From an uncultured Alphaproteobacteria bacterium (GTDB taxonomy: Bacteria > Pseudomonadota > Alphaproteobacteria > Rhodobacterales > Rhodobacteraceae): a DNA stretch of 64,000 nt. The notes beneath the pieces are model-generated. The model searched no databases and had not been told where the DNA came from. It worked only from the letters and a program-made list of their open reading frames with translations. Location of the stretch: assembly GCA_902537215.1 (NCBI GenBank), contig CACBAM010000003.1, positions 124,001 through 188,000 of the forward strand, in the 5' to 3' direction. A program made the position numbers and the translations under genes. Below, piece by piece: positions 24,845 to 32,967 of the stretch (its first letter is position 1; each line of letters opens with the position of its first letter).

Positions 24845-25916
24845 ATATCTGATACCTGTCTACAATCTTGTGAGCATTGGTTAGATGGCTAAAAAATATA
24901 TCCGTTGCCGACTTCCATGAGAATTTCTCCGCATGCATACGAACAATTTTTCGGTCAATTTTTAGGGCAGCTAGACAGCCTTTCTTTAAGTCATTGTCCA
25001 AGATGCCTGCACCAGATTCACCTACGACATCTATTGGACCCGTGACTGGAAAAGCTGCTACAGGCAGACCGCAACCCATTGCTTCTAACAGAACAAGGCC
25101 AAAAGTATCTGTTCGACTAGGAAACACAAAAACATCCGCGCGATTGTAGAATGCCGGTAAGTTCTCCGTTGGATGCGCATCATGAAAAATAACTTTGGGA
25201 TATTTTTTCTTCAGTGTTTTAAGAGCGGGCCCTTCTCCAACAACATGTTTTTCACCTGGTAGATCCAAATCTAAAAATCCACTAAGATTTTTCTCAACAG
25301 CTACTCGCCCAACATAAATAAAAACAGGTTTCGTTGCGTTATCCAGTTTTGCGATACTCGCGTTTAGCTTTTCGATGTTTCCAGTGGGTTTCTTAACGTT
25401 TCTGTTACATGGATTAAAAATGGTAAGATCAACCCCTCGCGGCCACAATACAGGGTTTCCGATTTGCCATTTTTCTAGGTCTCTTATAACAGTGTTGGTT
25501 GGTGCCATCACATTTTTAGCCGGACTGTGAAACCAACGCAAGAGTGCGTATGTAGCTCCAAGCGGCAATTTAGTCCTAGAACGTATATACTCTGGAAAAC
25601 GGGTGTGGAATGCAGTTGTGAAATCTAAATTATGTGAAGTTGCGTAACGCCGGGCAGCCAGACCAAGCGGCCCCTCAGTTGCAATATGAATTGCGTCTGG
25701 TTGAGACACCTGAATTTTTTCAGCAATCTTTTTTCCTGGAAAAATTGAAAGTCTAATTTCCGGATAAGTTGGACAAGGAATCGTACGAAACGATTCAGGG
25801 GTAATAAGTTCAGCTTTATGCCCCATCTGGACCAAATGATCGCGTGTTTTTGTTAGTGTTTGTACAACTCCATTGACTTGTGGGTACCACGCATCTGTGA
25901 TAATTAAAATTTTCAC
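24804..25916 (-). CDS. GT4 glycosyltransferase, likely diacylglycerol glycosyltransferase (Agt-like)
   Basis: 370 residues, GT-B fold family 4. The N-terminal acceptor domain starts MKILIITDAWYPQVNGVVQT, and the donor site has the E-x7-E type stretch FPSRTDTFGLVLLEAMGCGL. In marine alphaproteobacteria the gene paired with plcP (agt) adds a sugar or uronic acid to diacylglycerol made by PlcP, replacing phospholipids by glycolipids. Here the ATG overlaps the plcP stop (ATGA), fitting that pairing. The sugar donor cannot be read from sequence. Confidence 0.85.
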   Translation of the reverse strand: MKILIITDAWYPQVNGVVQTLTKTRDHLVQMGHKAELITPESFRTIPCPTYPEIRLSIFPGKKIAEKIQVSQPDAIHIATEGPLGLAARRYATSHNLDFTTAFHTRFPEYIRSRTKLPLGATYALLRWFHSPAKNVMAPTNTVIRDLEKWQIGNPVLWPRGVDLTIFNPCNRNVKKPTGNIEKLNASIAKLDNATKPVFIYVGRVAVEKNLSGFLDLDLPGEKHVVGEGPALKTLKKKYPKVIFHDAHPTENLPAFYNRADVFVFPSRTDTFGLVLLEAMGCGLPVAAFPVTGPIDVVGESGAGILDNDLKKGCLAALKIDRKIVRMHAEKFSWKSATDIFFSHLTNAHKIVDRYQISKKPYKTNYRFGA

Positions 25917-26773
25917 GGACTGTTACTCTTGCTAAGTAGTTCACCAAGCGCTGCTGTTGGCCCCCCATCAATCCCGTCTTTCACTGATGATACATCAGCC
26001 ACTGAAGCAATATTTTTTGAAATTTTATCCCAATTTAGTAATTCCAATTTACCGTCGTAATGCTCTACCAGTGCAGAGCGAGATTCTACCCAATCACCGT
26101 CATTTCCGTATATGATTCCGTCTGTAATTTTTAACTCTGGTTTGTGTATATGCCCGCATATAATTCCGCTACATCCGCGCCTTCGAGTTTCTGTTACCAT
26201 TGCATGTTCAAATGCAGAAATGAATGAAACTGCCAATTTGACTTTAAGTTTTAAGTATTGAGAAAACGACCAATAAGGCAGTTTGAATGCGTCACGCCAA
26301 ATATTTAGCCAGCGATTCACGCGAAGCAAAATCTGATAAGCTTTGTCACCAATATACGCTAACCAGCGCGCATGTTGAATGACATGGTCAAAAAGATCAC
26401 CATGCACGATCCACAGTCTCTTACCGTCAGCAGTTTCATGGATGTAGTCAAGGCATATTTTGATCTCACCAAAGGTCACATTAACAAATTGACGCGCTGC
26501 CTCATCATGGTTTCCTGGAATAAACACTACATTCGTACCATGACGAGCTTTTCTGAGGAGTTTTTGCACGATGTCATTGTGAGCTTGTGGCCAATACCAA
26601 CGCTTTTTCAATTGCCAACCGTCGATGATATCTCCGACCAAAAACAAATTTTCAGATCGCGTACACTTTAAAAAATGCAGAAGTTGATCTGTACTGGCGC
26701 CAGGAGTACCAAGATGTATATCTGAAATCCAGATACTTCTATAGATCTTGAGGCCATCAAACCGATTATCCAC
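25913..26773 (-). CDS. plcP: PlcP-type phospholipase C (metallophosphoesterase) for lipid renovation
   Basis: 286 residues. Metallophosphoesterase blocks in order: ISDIHLG, VGDIIDG, PGNHDE, VHGD and CGHIHKP. This UDP-2,3-diacylglucosamine-hydrolase-like group includes PlcP, which cleaves phospholipid head groups to release phosphate and diacylglycerol under phosphorus starvation. The overlapping glycosyltransferase gene downstream is the diagnostic partner. A Pho-box-like triple repeat lies 57 bp upstream. A lipid A function (LpxH) is less likely because of the agt pairing and setting. Confidence 0.85.
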   Translation of the reverse strand: MDNRFDGLKIYRSIWISDIHLGTPGASTDQLLHFLKCTRSENLFLVGDIIDGWQLKKRWYWPQAHNDIVQKLLRKARHGTNVVFIPGNHDEAARQFVNVTFGEIKICLDYIHETADGKRLWIVHGDLFDHVIQHARWLAYIGDKAYQILLRVNRWLNIWRDAFKLPYWSFSQYLKLKVKLAVSFISAFEHAMVTETRRRGCSGIICGHIHKPELKITDGIIYGNDGDWVESRSALVEHYDGKLELLNWDKISKNIASVADVSSVKDGIDGGPTAALGELLSKSNSP

Positions 26774-26829
26774 GAACCTGCCTTCTACTCTTAATCATCT
26801 AGATTACATCCAAAGTTTTTTTCAAAAAT

Positions 26830-26858
26830 ATTTCAGATTAGTAACATTTTTGTGAATA
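26830..26858 (-). promoter_or_regulatory. Weak Pho-box-like array upstream of plcP
   Basis: On the reverse strand: TATTCAC-N4-ATGTTAC-N4-CTGAAAT, an 11-bp period with half sites of four to five matches each to CTGTCAT. Weaker than the other arrays, but in the right place and orientation for plcP-agt. Confidence 0.35.
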
Positions 26859-27171
26859 GAAAAACCTTAAAAAAAATACCGACATTTAGTTGATCTCAAA
26901 TCTTCGACGCAAAAATAAAGCGGAGCTCAGCACAGAGCCCAATAACCAGTCTTTGATGAACAAAAACCTAAATAAAATGTTATTAAAGTAGACTAATCTA
27001 AATCAGATTAAGGAGATACCTGCTTTCTCTTTTAGCCATTTACCCATGCAACCAAGCGCTTCTGACCACTTGAACTTTGGATTGGATGAGAAAACTGATG
27101 ACTAAAAAAATTCATAATAATGTTATCTTTTTGTATTATTTATTTGAATACAATTAGATCTCGTTTCCCTC
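26859..27171 (+). other. Gene-free interval before an orphan terminator
   Basis: No annotated gene. A minus-strand coding-like fragment ends at 27003 (NPKFKWSEALGCMGKWL) but has an in-frame stop upstream and no recognised family. A TTGTATT / AATACAA inverted repeat lies near 27131-27153. The terminator that follows suggests that a small RNA or short transcript may end here. Confidence 0.35.
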
Positions 27172-27210
27172 AAAGGGAGAATCTAGTGCCTGTAGAGTTC
27201 TCCCTTTTTT
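27172..27210 (+). terminator. Strong rho-independent terminator without an obvious gene
   Basis: AAAGGGAGAATCTA pairs with TAGA(G)TTCTCCCTTT (one bulged G) around a 7-nt loop, followed by a T run to 27210. It points to the plus strand but no plus-strand gene precedes it; it also insulates the phnD2 promoter 45 bp downstream. Confidence 0.8.
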
Positions 27211-27254
27211 CTGAAAAAGAAATAATATCGTGGATCTCTTATGAGAGTATAAAG

Positions 27255-27294
27255 TTGTCAAAAATTTATTAGGTTTCTGTCACAAAAGCGTTAA
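27255..27294 (+). promoter_or_regulatory. Pho-box array of the second phosphonate importer
   Basis: TTGTCAA at 27255, a weak TTATTAG at 27266, CTGTCAC at 27277 and a weak GCGTTAA at 27288 share an 11-bp period; the first and third are near-consensus PhoB half sites. A -10-like TTTAAT follows at 27302-27307, before the phnD2 ribosome site AAGGAG. Confidence 0.6.
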
Positions 27295-27332
27295 TGAACT
27301 TTTTAATAATTGGGAAAAGCAAGGAGTGAATT

Positions 27333-28211
27333 ATGAAATTTGTTATTAAAACTTTATTGTTAATTTGCTTATCCCTAGGGATAGGCTCAGTAGTTTCAGC
27401 GAAAAATTACAAAATGGCTGTTACTGATATTGAAGGAATGGATGCTCTTATCTCTGAGTGGGGACCATTCAAGGACGCTTTAGAAAAAGCCACTGGTGAT
27501 ACTTTTGAATTTTTTGCCGTAAGCAATCAAACTGCAACAGCAGAGGCATTGAGAGGAAAGAAATTAGATTTTGCAATAACAGGTCCTGCAGAGTATGTGG
27601 CAATTAACAAGCTTACAAACTCTCAAGCAATGATTGCGATTGCGAGACCAGATTATTACTGCGGTATTGTCGTTAAGACAGGAGTAGGAATAATGAAGAT
27701 GGAAGATTTAAAAGGTAAAGCAGTCTCTTTTGCTAAGCCTGGGTCGACATCTGGACATTTTTGTCCGATGCAAGTGATGATGGACCATGGAGTAGACCCA
27801 ATGAAAGACATCAAAGTAATCCATACAAAGAAGGCATTGCAACATGCTGGGCTAGAGAGAGGTGATACAGCGGCAATTGGTGTCCGAATTAGCTCTTGGA
27901 TCAAATATAATAGAACGCCCGAAAATCAAGGTCAGTTCAAGGTGTTAGCTAGGTCAGGTGATCTGCCCTACGATATGATGATGGGTGGAGGTCATTTAAC
28001 GCAGGCTGAAATAGATAAAGTAACCAAGGCAATGAAAGATAATGAAGATTCGCTGATTGCTGGAATTTTAGCTGGGCTTGATGATAAAGGTAAGCCAGCC
28101 AATGATAAATATATTGGCACAAGATTGCTGGAAGTTAATGATTCGGACTATGATGTAGTAAGAGCCATGTACAGGACAGCTGGATTGCCCGAATTTGATA
28201 TTCAAGACTAA
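27333..28211 (+). CDS. phnD: Periplasmic phosphonate/phosphite-type binding protein, second PhnD
   Basis: 292 residues with a Sec signal (MKFVIKTLLLICLSLGIGSVVSA). PhnD-type features are FAITGPAEYVAIN and FAKPGSTSGHFCPMQ. It is clearly different from PhnD at 5890 (shorter, different ligand-site loops), implying another ligand: another phosphonate, phosphite or a phosphate ester are all possible. First gene of a phnD-phnC-phnE unit, in contrast to the phnC-first order of importer 1. AAGGAG before the ATG; Pho-box array upstream. Confidence 0.9.
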   Translation: MKFVIKTLLLICLSLGIGSVVSAKNYKMAVTDIEGMDALISEWGPFKDALEKATGDTFEFFAVSNQTATAEALRGKKLDFAITGPAEYVAINKLTNSQAMIAIARPDYYCGIVVKTGVGIMKMEDLKGKAVSFAKPGSTSGHFCPMQVMMDHGVDPMKDIKVIHTKKALQHAGLERGDTAAIGVRISSWIKYNRTPENQGQFKVLARSGDLPYDMMMGGGHLTQAEIDKVTKAMKDNEDSLIAGILAGLDDKGKPANDKYIGTRLLEVNDSDYDVVRAMYRTAGLPEFDIQD

Positions 28212-28212
28212 T

Positions 28213-28254
28213 CCATAGATGTATGGAGAGCGCTCTATGCTAGTATAGGGCGCT
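28213..28254 (+). terminator. Tandem hairpins between phnD2 and phnC2
   Basis: A small CCATA-GATG-TATGG stem (28213-28226) is followed by a strong one: AGCGCTCTAT pairs with ATAGGGCGCT (one G-U) around a 6-nt loop (28229-28254). It ends six bases before the phnC2 ATG, so it may both stabilise phnD2 mRNA and mask the phnC2 ribosome site. There is no T tail. Confidence 0.7.
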
Positions 28255-28260
28255 TGATAT

Positions 28261-29028
28261 ATGATTGATTTAGAAATAAAAGATTTAAAAAAAAGCTTCG
28301 GTAGCGAATCTGTATTAAAAGGTCTTTCTTTTAGCGTTAATTCGCAAAGTTTATTAGCGATAATTGGTTCTAATGGAGCAGGTAAATCTACCTTGCTGAG
28401 ATGTTGCAGCCGCTTAATTGAGCCATCGAGTGGAAGTATCAAAGTTTTTGACAAGGAAATAACAAATTTAAATAGTCATCGGCTACGACAAATACGAAGA
28501 GATGTAGGGTTTATTTTTCAACGGCATAATCTAGTTCCTCGACTGAGTGTGTTGTCTAATGTTATTCATGGAGATTTTGGAAATATCACTAGCGGTTTAA
28601 AGGGAGTAACACGATGGTTTCATTTTCTGGCACCCCAAGCTTCTAGGTCAAGGGCAATGGATTGCCTACGGAAGGTGAATTTATCTCACCTTGCGATGAA
28701 ACGAGTTGACACCCTTTCAGGAGGGCAATCTCAAAGAGTTGCAATAGCAAGAGTTCTGATGCAAAAACCCAAATTATTACTTGCTGATGAGCCAGTCGCT
28801 AGCCTTGACCCAGTAGCTGCAAAAACAGTTATGGAGCTTCTCATAGAACTATGTAAAAAAGAAAAGATGACAGTCATATTTACCTCCCACAATGTTGAAG
28901 ATGCAGTAAAATATTCTGACAAAGTTTTAGCTTTAAAAGACGGTGAAATAAGTTTCTTCAAAGCAAGTAAAACGATAGATCAAAAAAAATTAATTGCACA
29001 ATACGACAGCTCTGTAAGATTCGTTTAA
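28261..29028 (+). CDS. phnC: Phosphonate ABC importer ATPase, second PhnC
   Basis: 255 residues. Walker A GSNGAGKST, signature LSGGQSQR, Walker B LLLADEPVASLD. It energises importer 2. The start lies right after a stable hairpin, so translation may be limited relative to phnD2. Five bp before phnE3. Confidence 0.92.
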   Translation: MIDLEIKDLKKSFGSESVLKGLSFSVNSQSLLAIIGSNGAGKSTLLRCCSRLIEPSSGSIKVFDKEITNLNSHRLRQIRRDVGFIFQRHNLVPRLSVLSNVIHGDFGNITSGLKGVTRWFHFLAPQASRSRAMDCLRKVNLSHLAMKRVDTLSGGQSQRVAIARVLMQKPKLLLADEPVASLDPVAAKTVMELLIELCKKEKMTVIFTSHNVEDAVKYSDKVLALKDGEISFFKASKTIDQKKLIAQYDSSVRFV

Positions 29029-29033
29029 TTGAT

Positions 29034-29879
29034 ATGAACCAGAAAATGAAAACCCCAAAAAGATTTGAACAAATCTCATCCTTTCAATATATGTCCATTA
29101 TTGTTTTCTTTTTGATTATGGTGTGGGCTCTTGATGGCTCCGGTTTTTCCTTTAGCAAATTATTTGGAAGCAGTGAGTACATTGGTAGGTTTCTCAGTGA
29201 AGCCTTTCCTCCTATTAGCGAGCATAGATTAAGCTGGAATGATTTTAACAGGTATATTTTGCTCTTAATTGAGACGGCTCAAATGGCAATTTTTGGTACG
29301 TTTTTAGGAATAATTGTAGGTTTTTTATTTGCGCTGATGGCCTCAAGAGGCTTATTCGGAAATAGCATCCCGGCAAGAATGCTTCAAGTAGTTGCAAAGT
29401 TTCTAATAACATTTATGCGAACAATACCTGATTTAGTATGGGCAATAATATTTGTAATGGTTGTAGGGCTTGGAGCTTTTGCAGGCACATTAACGATTGC
29501 AATAGACACAATAGGATTTGTAGGTAGATTTTTTGCTGAAGAGATGGAGGATGTTGAAAGGAGTGCAGCTGAAGGTATAGAGAGTAGTGGAGCGTCAAAG
29601 CTAGACAGTACTTTTTCAGCAATTATTCCTGCCGCCATGCCTGGCTTTATAACGACATCGCTTTTCGCCTTAGAAAAGTCTGTAAGAGGATCAGTGGTGT
29701 TAGGTCTAGTTGGTGCTGGTGGAATCGGAATGGAATTAAACAGTCTTTTTAATTGGATGGCTTACGATAGAGCTGTTGTAGTAATAGGCTTAATGTTTGT
29801 TTTAATATTGTTCGTAGAACAAATTAGCAGTTATGCTCGCTTAAAGATACTTGATGGATCTGTTAAGAGTGGGAAATAA
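29034..29879 (+). CDS. phnE: Phosphonate ABC importer permease, second system (PhnE)
   Basis: 281 residues, about six membrane helices, with coupling loop EEMEDVERSAAEGIESSGA and the terminal signature LGLVGAGGIGMEL typical of PhnE. Unlike importer 1 there is only one permease gene, so a homodimer is expected. Downstream by 26 bp comes a methyltransferase gene that is probably in the same operon. Confidence 0.92.
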   Translation: MNQKMKTPKRFEQISSFQYMSIIVFFLIMVWALDGSGFSFSKLFGSSEYIGRFLSEAFPPISEHRLSWNDFNRYILLLIETAQMAIFGTFLGIIVGFLFALMASRGLFGNSIPARMLQVVAKFLITFMRTIPDLVWAIIFVMVVGLGAFAGTLTIAIDTIGFVGRFFAEEMEDVERSAAEGIESSGASKLDSTFSAIIPAAMPGFITTSLFALEKSVRGSVVLGLVGAGGIGMELNSLFNWMAYDRAVVVIGLMFVLILFVEQISSYARLKILDGSVKSGK

Positions 29880-29905
29880 CGCATTTGGAAAAGAAAGGTA
29901 GAAAA

Positions 29906-30571
29906 ATGTCAAAAACAGATACGGCGTATCAGTATTGGAATACTGAATGGGATAATAAAATTGTTACCGAGAAATGGACTGTAGCTGAGCCAGAGGTGCT
30001 CGCAACTTTCGAAAATATCGGGCCATCTAAAAAGGTTTTAGATCTCGGTGCCGGGGTAGGCCGGCATAGCCTTCCTTTTGCGGAAAACGGTTGTGAGGTT
30101 ACTGCTTTTGATGCAGCAGAAAGTGGACTTGCTTCTATTGAGCAGTTAGGAAAAGAAAAAAGTGTTTCTATAAAAACAGTACTTGGAAAAATGGATCAAT
30201 TACCCTTCGCTAATGAGTACTTCGATCACGTGTTATCGTGGAATGTGATTTACCATGGTAATCACAATATTTTAATTGATACTGTAAATGAGATAAAAAG
30301 AGTACTTAAACCTGGAGGCACGTTTCATGGAACCATGCTCCCTAAGAAAAGAATTGACCTTTTAAAAAGTGAATTCGATTGCAAAGAGATTTCCACAAAC
30401 ACTTGGATAGTCAATTCAGACTCTGAAAGCGATAAGGCTCATCCTCATTATTATTGTACTGCCAACGAATTAACGTCGATATTTAAGGATTTTGAGTTTA
30501 ATAGTCTTACTATGCAGGAACATGATAAACCAAACTCATGGCATTGGCATCTAATGATCGAAAAGCTGTAG
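29906..30571 (+). CDS. Class I SAM-dependent methyltransferase
   Basis: 221 residues from the ATG at 29906 (AAAGG upstream); a TTG at 29885 is in frame but less likely. SAM motif I is VLDLGAGVGRHSLPFAENG, then TAFDAAESGL, and LKPGGTFHGTML. It resembles TehB/thiopurine-type small-molecule methyltransferases. The cysteine set of arsenite methyltransferase ArsM is not seen. Linked to importer 2, so it may modify an imported or released metabolite; the substrate is unknown. Confidence 0.82.
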   Translation: MSKTDTAYQYWNTEWDNKIVTEKWTVAEPEVLATFENIGPSKKVLDLGAGVGRHSLPFAENGCEVTAFDAAESGLASIEQLGKEKSVSIKTVLGKMDQLPFANEYFDHVLSWNVIYHGNHNILIDTVNEIKRVLKPGGTFHGTMLPKKRIDLLKSEFDCKEISTNTWIVNSDSESDKAHPHYYCTANELTSIFKDFEFNSLTMQEHDKPNSWHWHLMIEKL

Positions 30572-30645
30572 CTTAAATGAGTAAATTAGGGCGCCTTTTT
30601 ATAGTATACAAACATAAGAGATCCGCCTAATTCAACCGCATAACA

Positions 30646-31302
30646 TCATTTCCTACCATTTTCAATTAGGTTACAAACAGCAAGTGCAGAAACTCCACCT
30701 AATATTTGAAATAATATAAAAAAGGGAAGATCAGAGAAATTAATGCCTGAAAATGTATCCGTCAAGGTCCTAGCGAATGTTACTGCTGGGTTAGCAAAAC
30801 TGGTAGAAGAGGTGAACCAATAAGCACCTGTTATATATAAGCCTACTAATGCGGGTACCTTTCTGGGACTATATCTTGATCCTAGCAATATAGTAAAAAT
30901 TAGGCCAAAAGTCGCAACGAACTCGGCAATATAAATTGGTGAGCCCGTTCTTATCTTTGACGAAAATTGTATGATACTTACATCAAACATAAAATGAGCA
31001 ACCCAGGTTCCAAAAACTGATCCCGCTATTTGGGAAAGTAAGTATGTAGAAAGCTCAACATTATTAAGATTCCCTCTTAAACGCATAACTAGTGATACAG
31101 CTGGATTGAAGTGAGCGCCCGAAACTGGAGCTAGAATTGTGATCATAACAAATAAAATCGCCCCTGTAGCTATGGTATTTCCTAATAAAGCCAAAGACTC
31201 AATTCCTGCTGAAAGCCTTTCACTCATTATGCCTGAGCCGACTATCGTCCCTAATAAAAAAGAGGTACCTATAAACTCTGCTATGTTTTTTTTATATGTC
31301 AT
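30646..31302 (-). CDS. Aquaporin/glycerol facilitator (MIP) family channel
   Basis: 218 residues, six membrane helices with two NPA boxes: GAHFNPAVSLVMR and TSFANPAVTFAR. Short MIP proteins of this type include AqpS, an arsenite channel of rhizobial ars operons, as well as water and glycerol channels. Given arsJ at the far end of the island an arsenite role is possible, but the distance (30 kb) makes it only a suggestion. Convergent with the methyltransferase. Confidence 0.88.
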   Translation of the reverse strand: MTYKKNIAEFIGTSFLLGTIVGSGIMSERLSAGIESLALLGNTIATGAILFVMITILAPVSGAHFNPAVSLVMRLRGNLNNVELSTYLLSQIAGSVFGTWVAHFMFDVSIIQFSSKIRTGSPIYIAEFVATFGLIFTILLGSRYSPRKVPALVGLYITGAYWFTSSTSFANPAVTFARTLTDTFSGINFSDLPFFILFQILGGVSALAVCNLIENGRK

Positions 31303-31472
31303 TCAAATCCGCTGTCACTTTTTGCTCTTTTACTTTTCAAGTCTTTAAACATGATATCAGATTATTAAACCTTATCTTCTTTTAAGCTTACTTATTAATA
31401 ATTTTTATTTTACAAAAGAGCATGGCAAAGTCCCAATCTACAATTTTTAAATGTCGGACATAAGTAGCATCA

Positions 31473-32324
31473 ATGGATTTAGAAAATATAGTTGTATCAC
31501 TGGCAAAAAATAAGAGTGAAGATGTCCAAGGAAACTTAATAAAGATGGTTGGTGGCCACTCTAATCATGTTTGGAGGTATAAAGGAGCGCAGGAGATTGT
31601 GTTGAAAAAATATCTCAAGGTTCCTCTAGGATCTTTGTTTGAAAATTCATTACAGGAAGAAGAAAAGGCACTTAAAACTGTTAAGAAAATAAATATTGCA
31701 CCTAAATTTGTGAAATCATGGCCTGATCTTTCTATTATTGCCTACAGATATGTTGAGGGTATTCCTTGGCAAAATGACATCAAGGCAGTGGCAGAGCTTA
31801 TTTTGGAAAAAGAGAGGATCAATCCAGAAAAATTTAAGGAGGTCAGTTGTGAACCAGAGGAACTTTTGAAACAGGGAGATGTGTTTCTGGCAAAGTGCCA
31901 AAAATTGCCTAAAGTGAAAAGACCGCACCCGGAGCAGATCCCACCACTTAAAAAATTTTCACTCTTACATAGAGATATAAGGCAGAATTTGATAAGTGAA
32001 TTTAGAGGAGGCATAAAGTTAATTGATTGGCAAACACCAGCAAAAGGGGACATCTGTGAGGATATATTTTCATTTATTTCACCAGGTTTCCAGATACTCG
32101 CTAACGGAACACCTTTCTCCGCAAAAGACTTTAATAGTTTTTGGAAATTTGTTGAACGGCCTGATTTATATGAGCGTTATAGAAAAATTAGGGCAGCTTT
32201 TGCATGGAGACATGGGTCATATTGTTGGTGGAAGTCGACAATTGTTGAAAGTAAATATTTAAGAACCAAGTATAGGTCAGCTTCCCTTGCAGAATTTGAT
32301 TACTCTACCTCGAATAGTTTGTAA
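31473..32324 (+). CDS. APH/choline-kinase-like phosphotransferase
   Basis: 283 residues, protein-kinase-like fold. The catalytic loop is LLHRDIRQNLI (H-x-D with downstream Asn) and the metal-binding site is KLIDWQTP. An N-terminal lobe contains the lysine in IVLKKYL. Family members phosphorylate small alcohols, aminoglycosides or sugars. Substrate unknown; not in an obvious operon with its neighbours. Confidence 0.75.
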   Translation: MDLENIVVSLAKNKSEDVQGNLIKMVGGHSNHVWRYKGAQEIVLKKYLKVPLGSLFENSLQEEEKALKTVKKINIAPKFVKSWPDLSIIAYRYVEGIPWQNDIKAVAELILEKERINPEKFKEVSCEPEELLKQGDVFLAKCQKLPKVKRPHPEQIPPLKKFSLLHRDIRQNLISEFRGGIKLIDWQTPAKGDICEDIFSFISPGFQILANGTPFSAKDFNSFWKFVERPDLYERYRKIRAAFAWRHGSYCWWKSTIVESKYLRTKYRSASLAEFDYSTSNSL

Positions 32325-32445
32325 TTGTCGAAATTATTAGTTAAAGCTCGACTTGGAACCTTAATGTTTTACACTTGTCGGAATTATTGCTACTTGGAAA
32401 AATTTCAATTGGTTTAAGAAATTAATAAAAGAAATTGATAAAAAA

Positions 32446-32958
32446 ATGAAATCTCTATCCTTTATACGTCATGCTAAATCAGACTGGACCTCTCCGTTGG
32501 TGTCTGATCATGACCGTAGATTGGCAGATAGAGGACAAAGAGCGTCAACAATTATGAAAGATTTCTTTGAATCAACCAATAAGAATTTCGATAGTGTATT
32601 CTCATCAACCGCTTTAAGAGCAGTGGAGACAATTGAGATCATTAAACCCTCCATTAAGGATACAGAGATAATCTACAAAAAAGATCTCTATACCTTTGAC
32701 GATCATATGATGCTTGATTTTATATCTAAAATAACAGATGACATATCATCAGTACTTATTGTTGGGCATAATCCCGCTATACAGGAGACGGTTCTGCGTC
32801 TCTCAGACACCGATCAAAACTCGAATTTACTGAATAGAGTCGAACACAAGTATCCTACTGCCGCTTTCTGTACTCTTACATCCACAATAGACAAGTGGTC
32901 ACACACGGGTGATACAATGTTTAAGATAAAAGAATTCATTTGTCCAAAGGAACTATAA
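32446..32958 (+). CDS. SixA-like histidine-phosphatase-superfamily protein
   Basis: 170 residues. The catalytic RHG-type motif is FIRHAKSDW near the N-terminus and the second histidine is in VLIVGHNPAIQE. SixA dephosphorylates phosphohistidine in phosphorelay proteins; related enzymes act on small phosphates. Stands between the phosphotransferase and a convergent hydrolase. Confidence 0.85.
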   Translation: MKSLSFIRHAKSDWTSPLVSDHDRRLADRGQRASTIMKDFFESTNKNFDSVFSSTALRAVETIEIIKPSIKDTEIIYKKDLYTFDDHMMLDFISKITDDISSVLIVGHNPAIQETVLRLSDTDQNSNLLNRVEHKYPTAAFCTLTSTIDKWSHTGDTMFKIKEFICPKEL

Positions 32959-32967
32959 AATACCTTA

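Noticed and set aside
4985-27294. 11-bp periodic repeats as CRISPR-like arrays
   Set aside because: Repeats are 7 bp with 4-bp gaps, at most four units, always at promoters: PhoB-type sites, not CRISPR. No cas genes present.
29906-30571. Methyltransferase as arsenite methyltransferase ArsM
   Set aside because: The conserved arsenic-binding cysteines are not visible.
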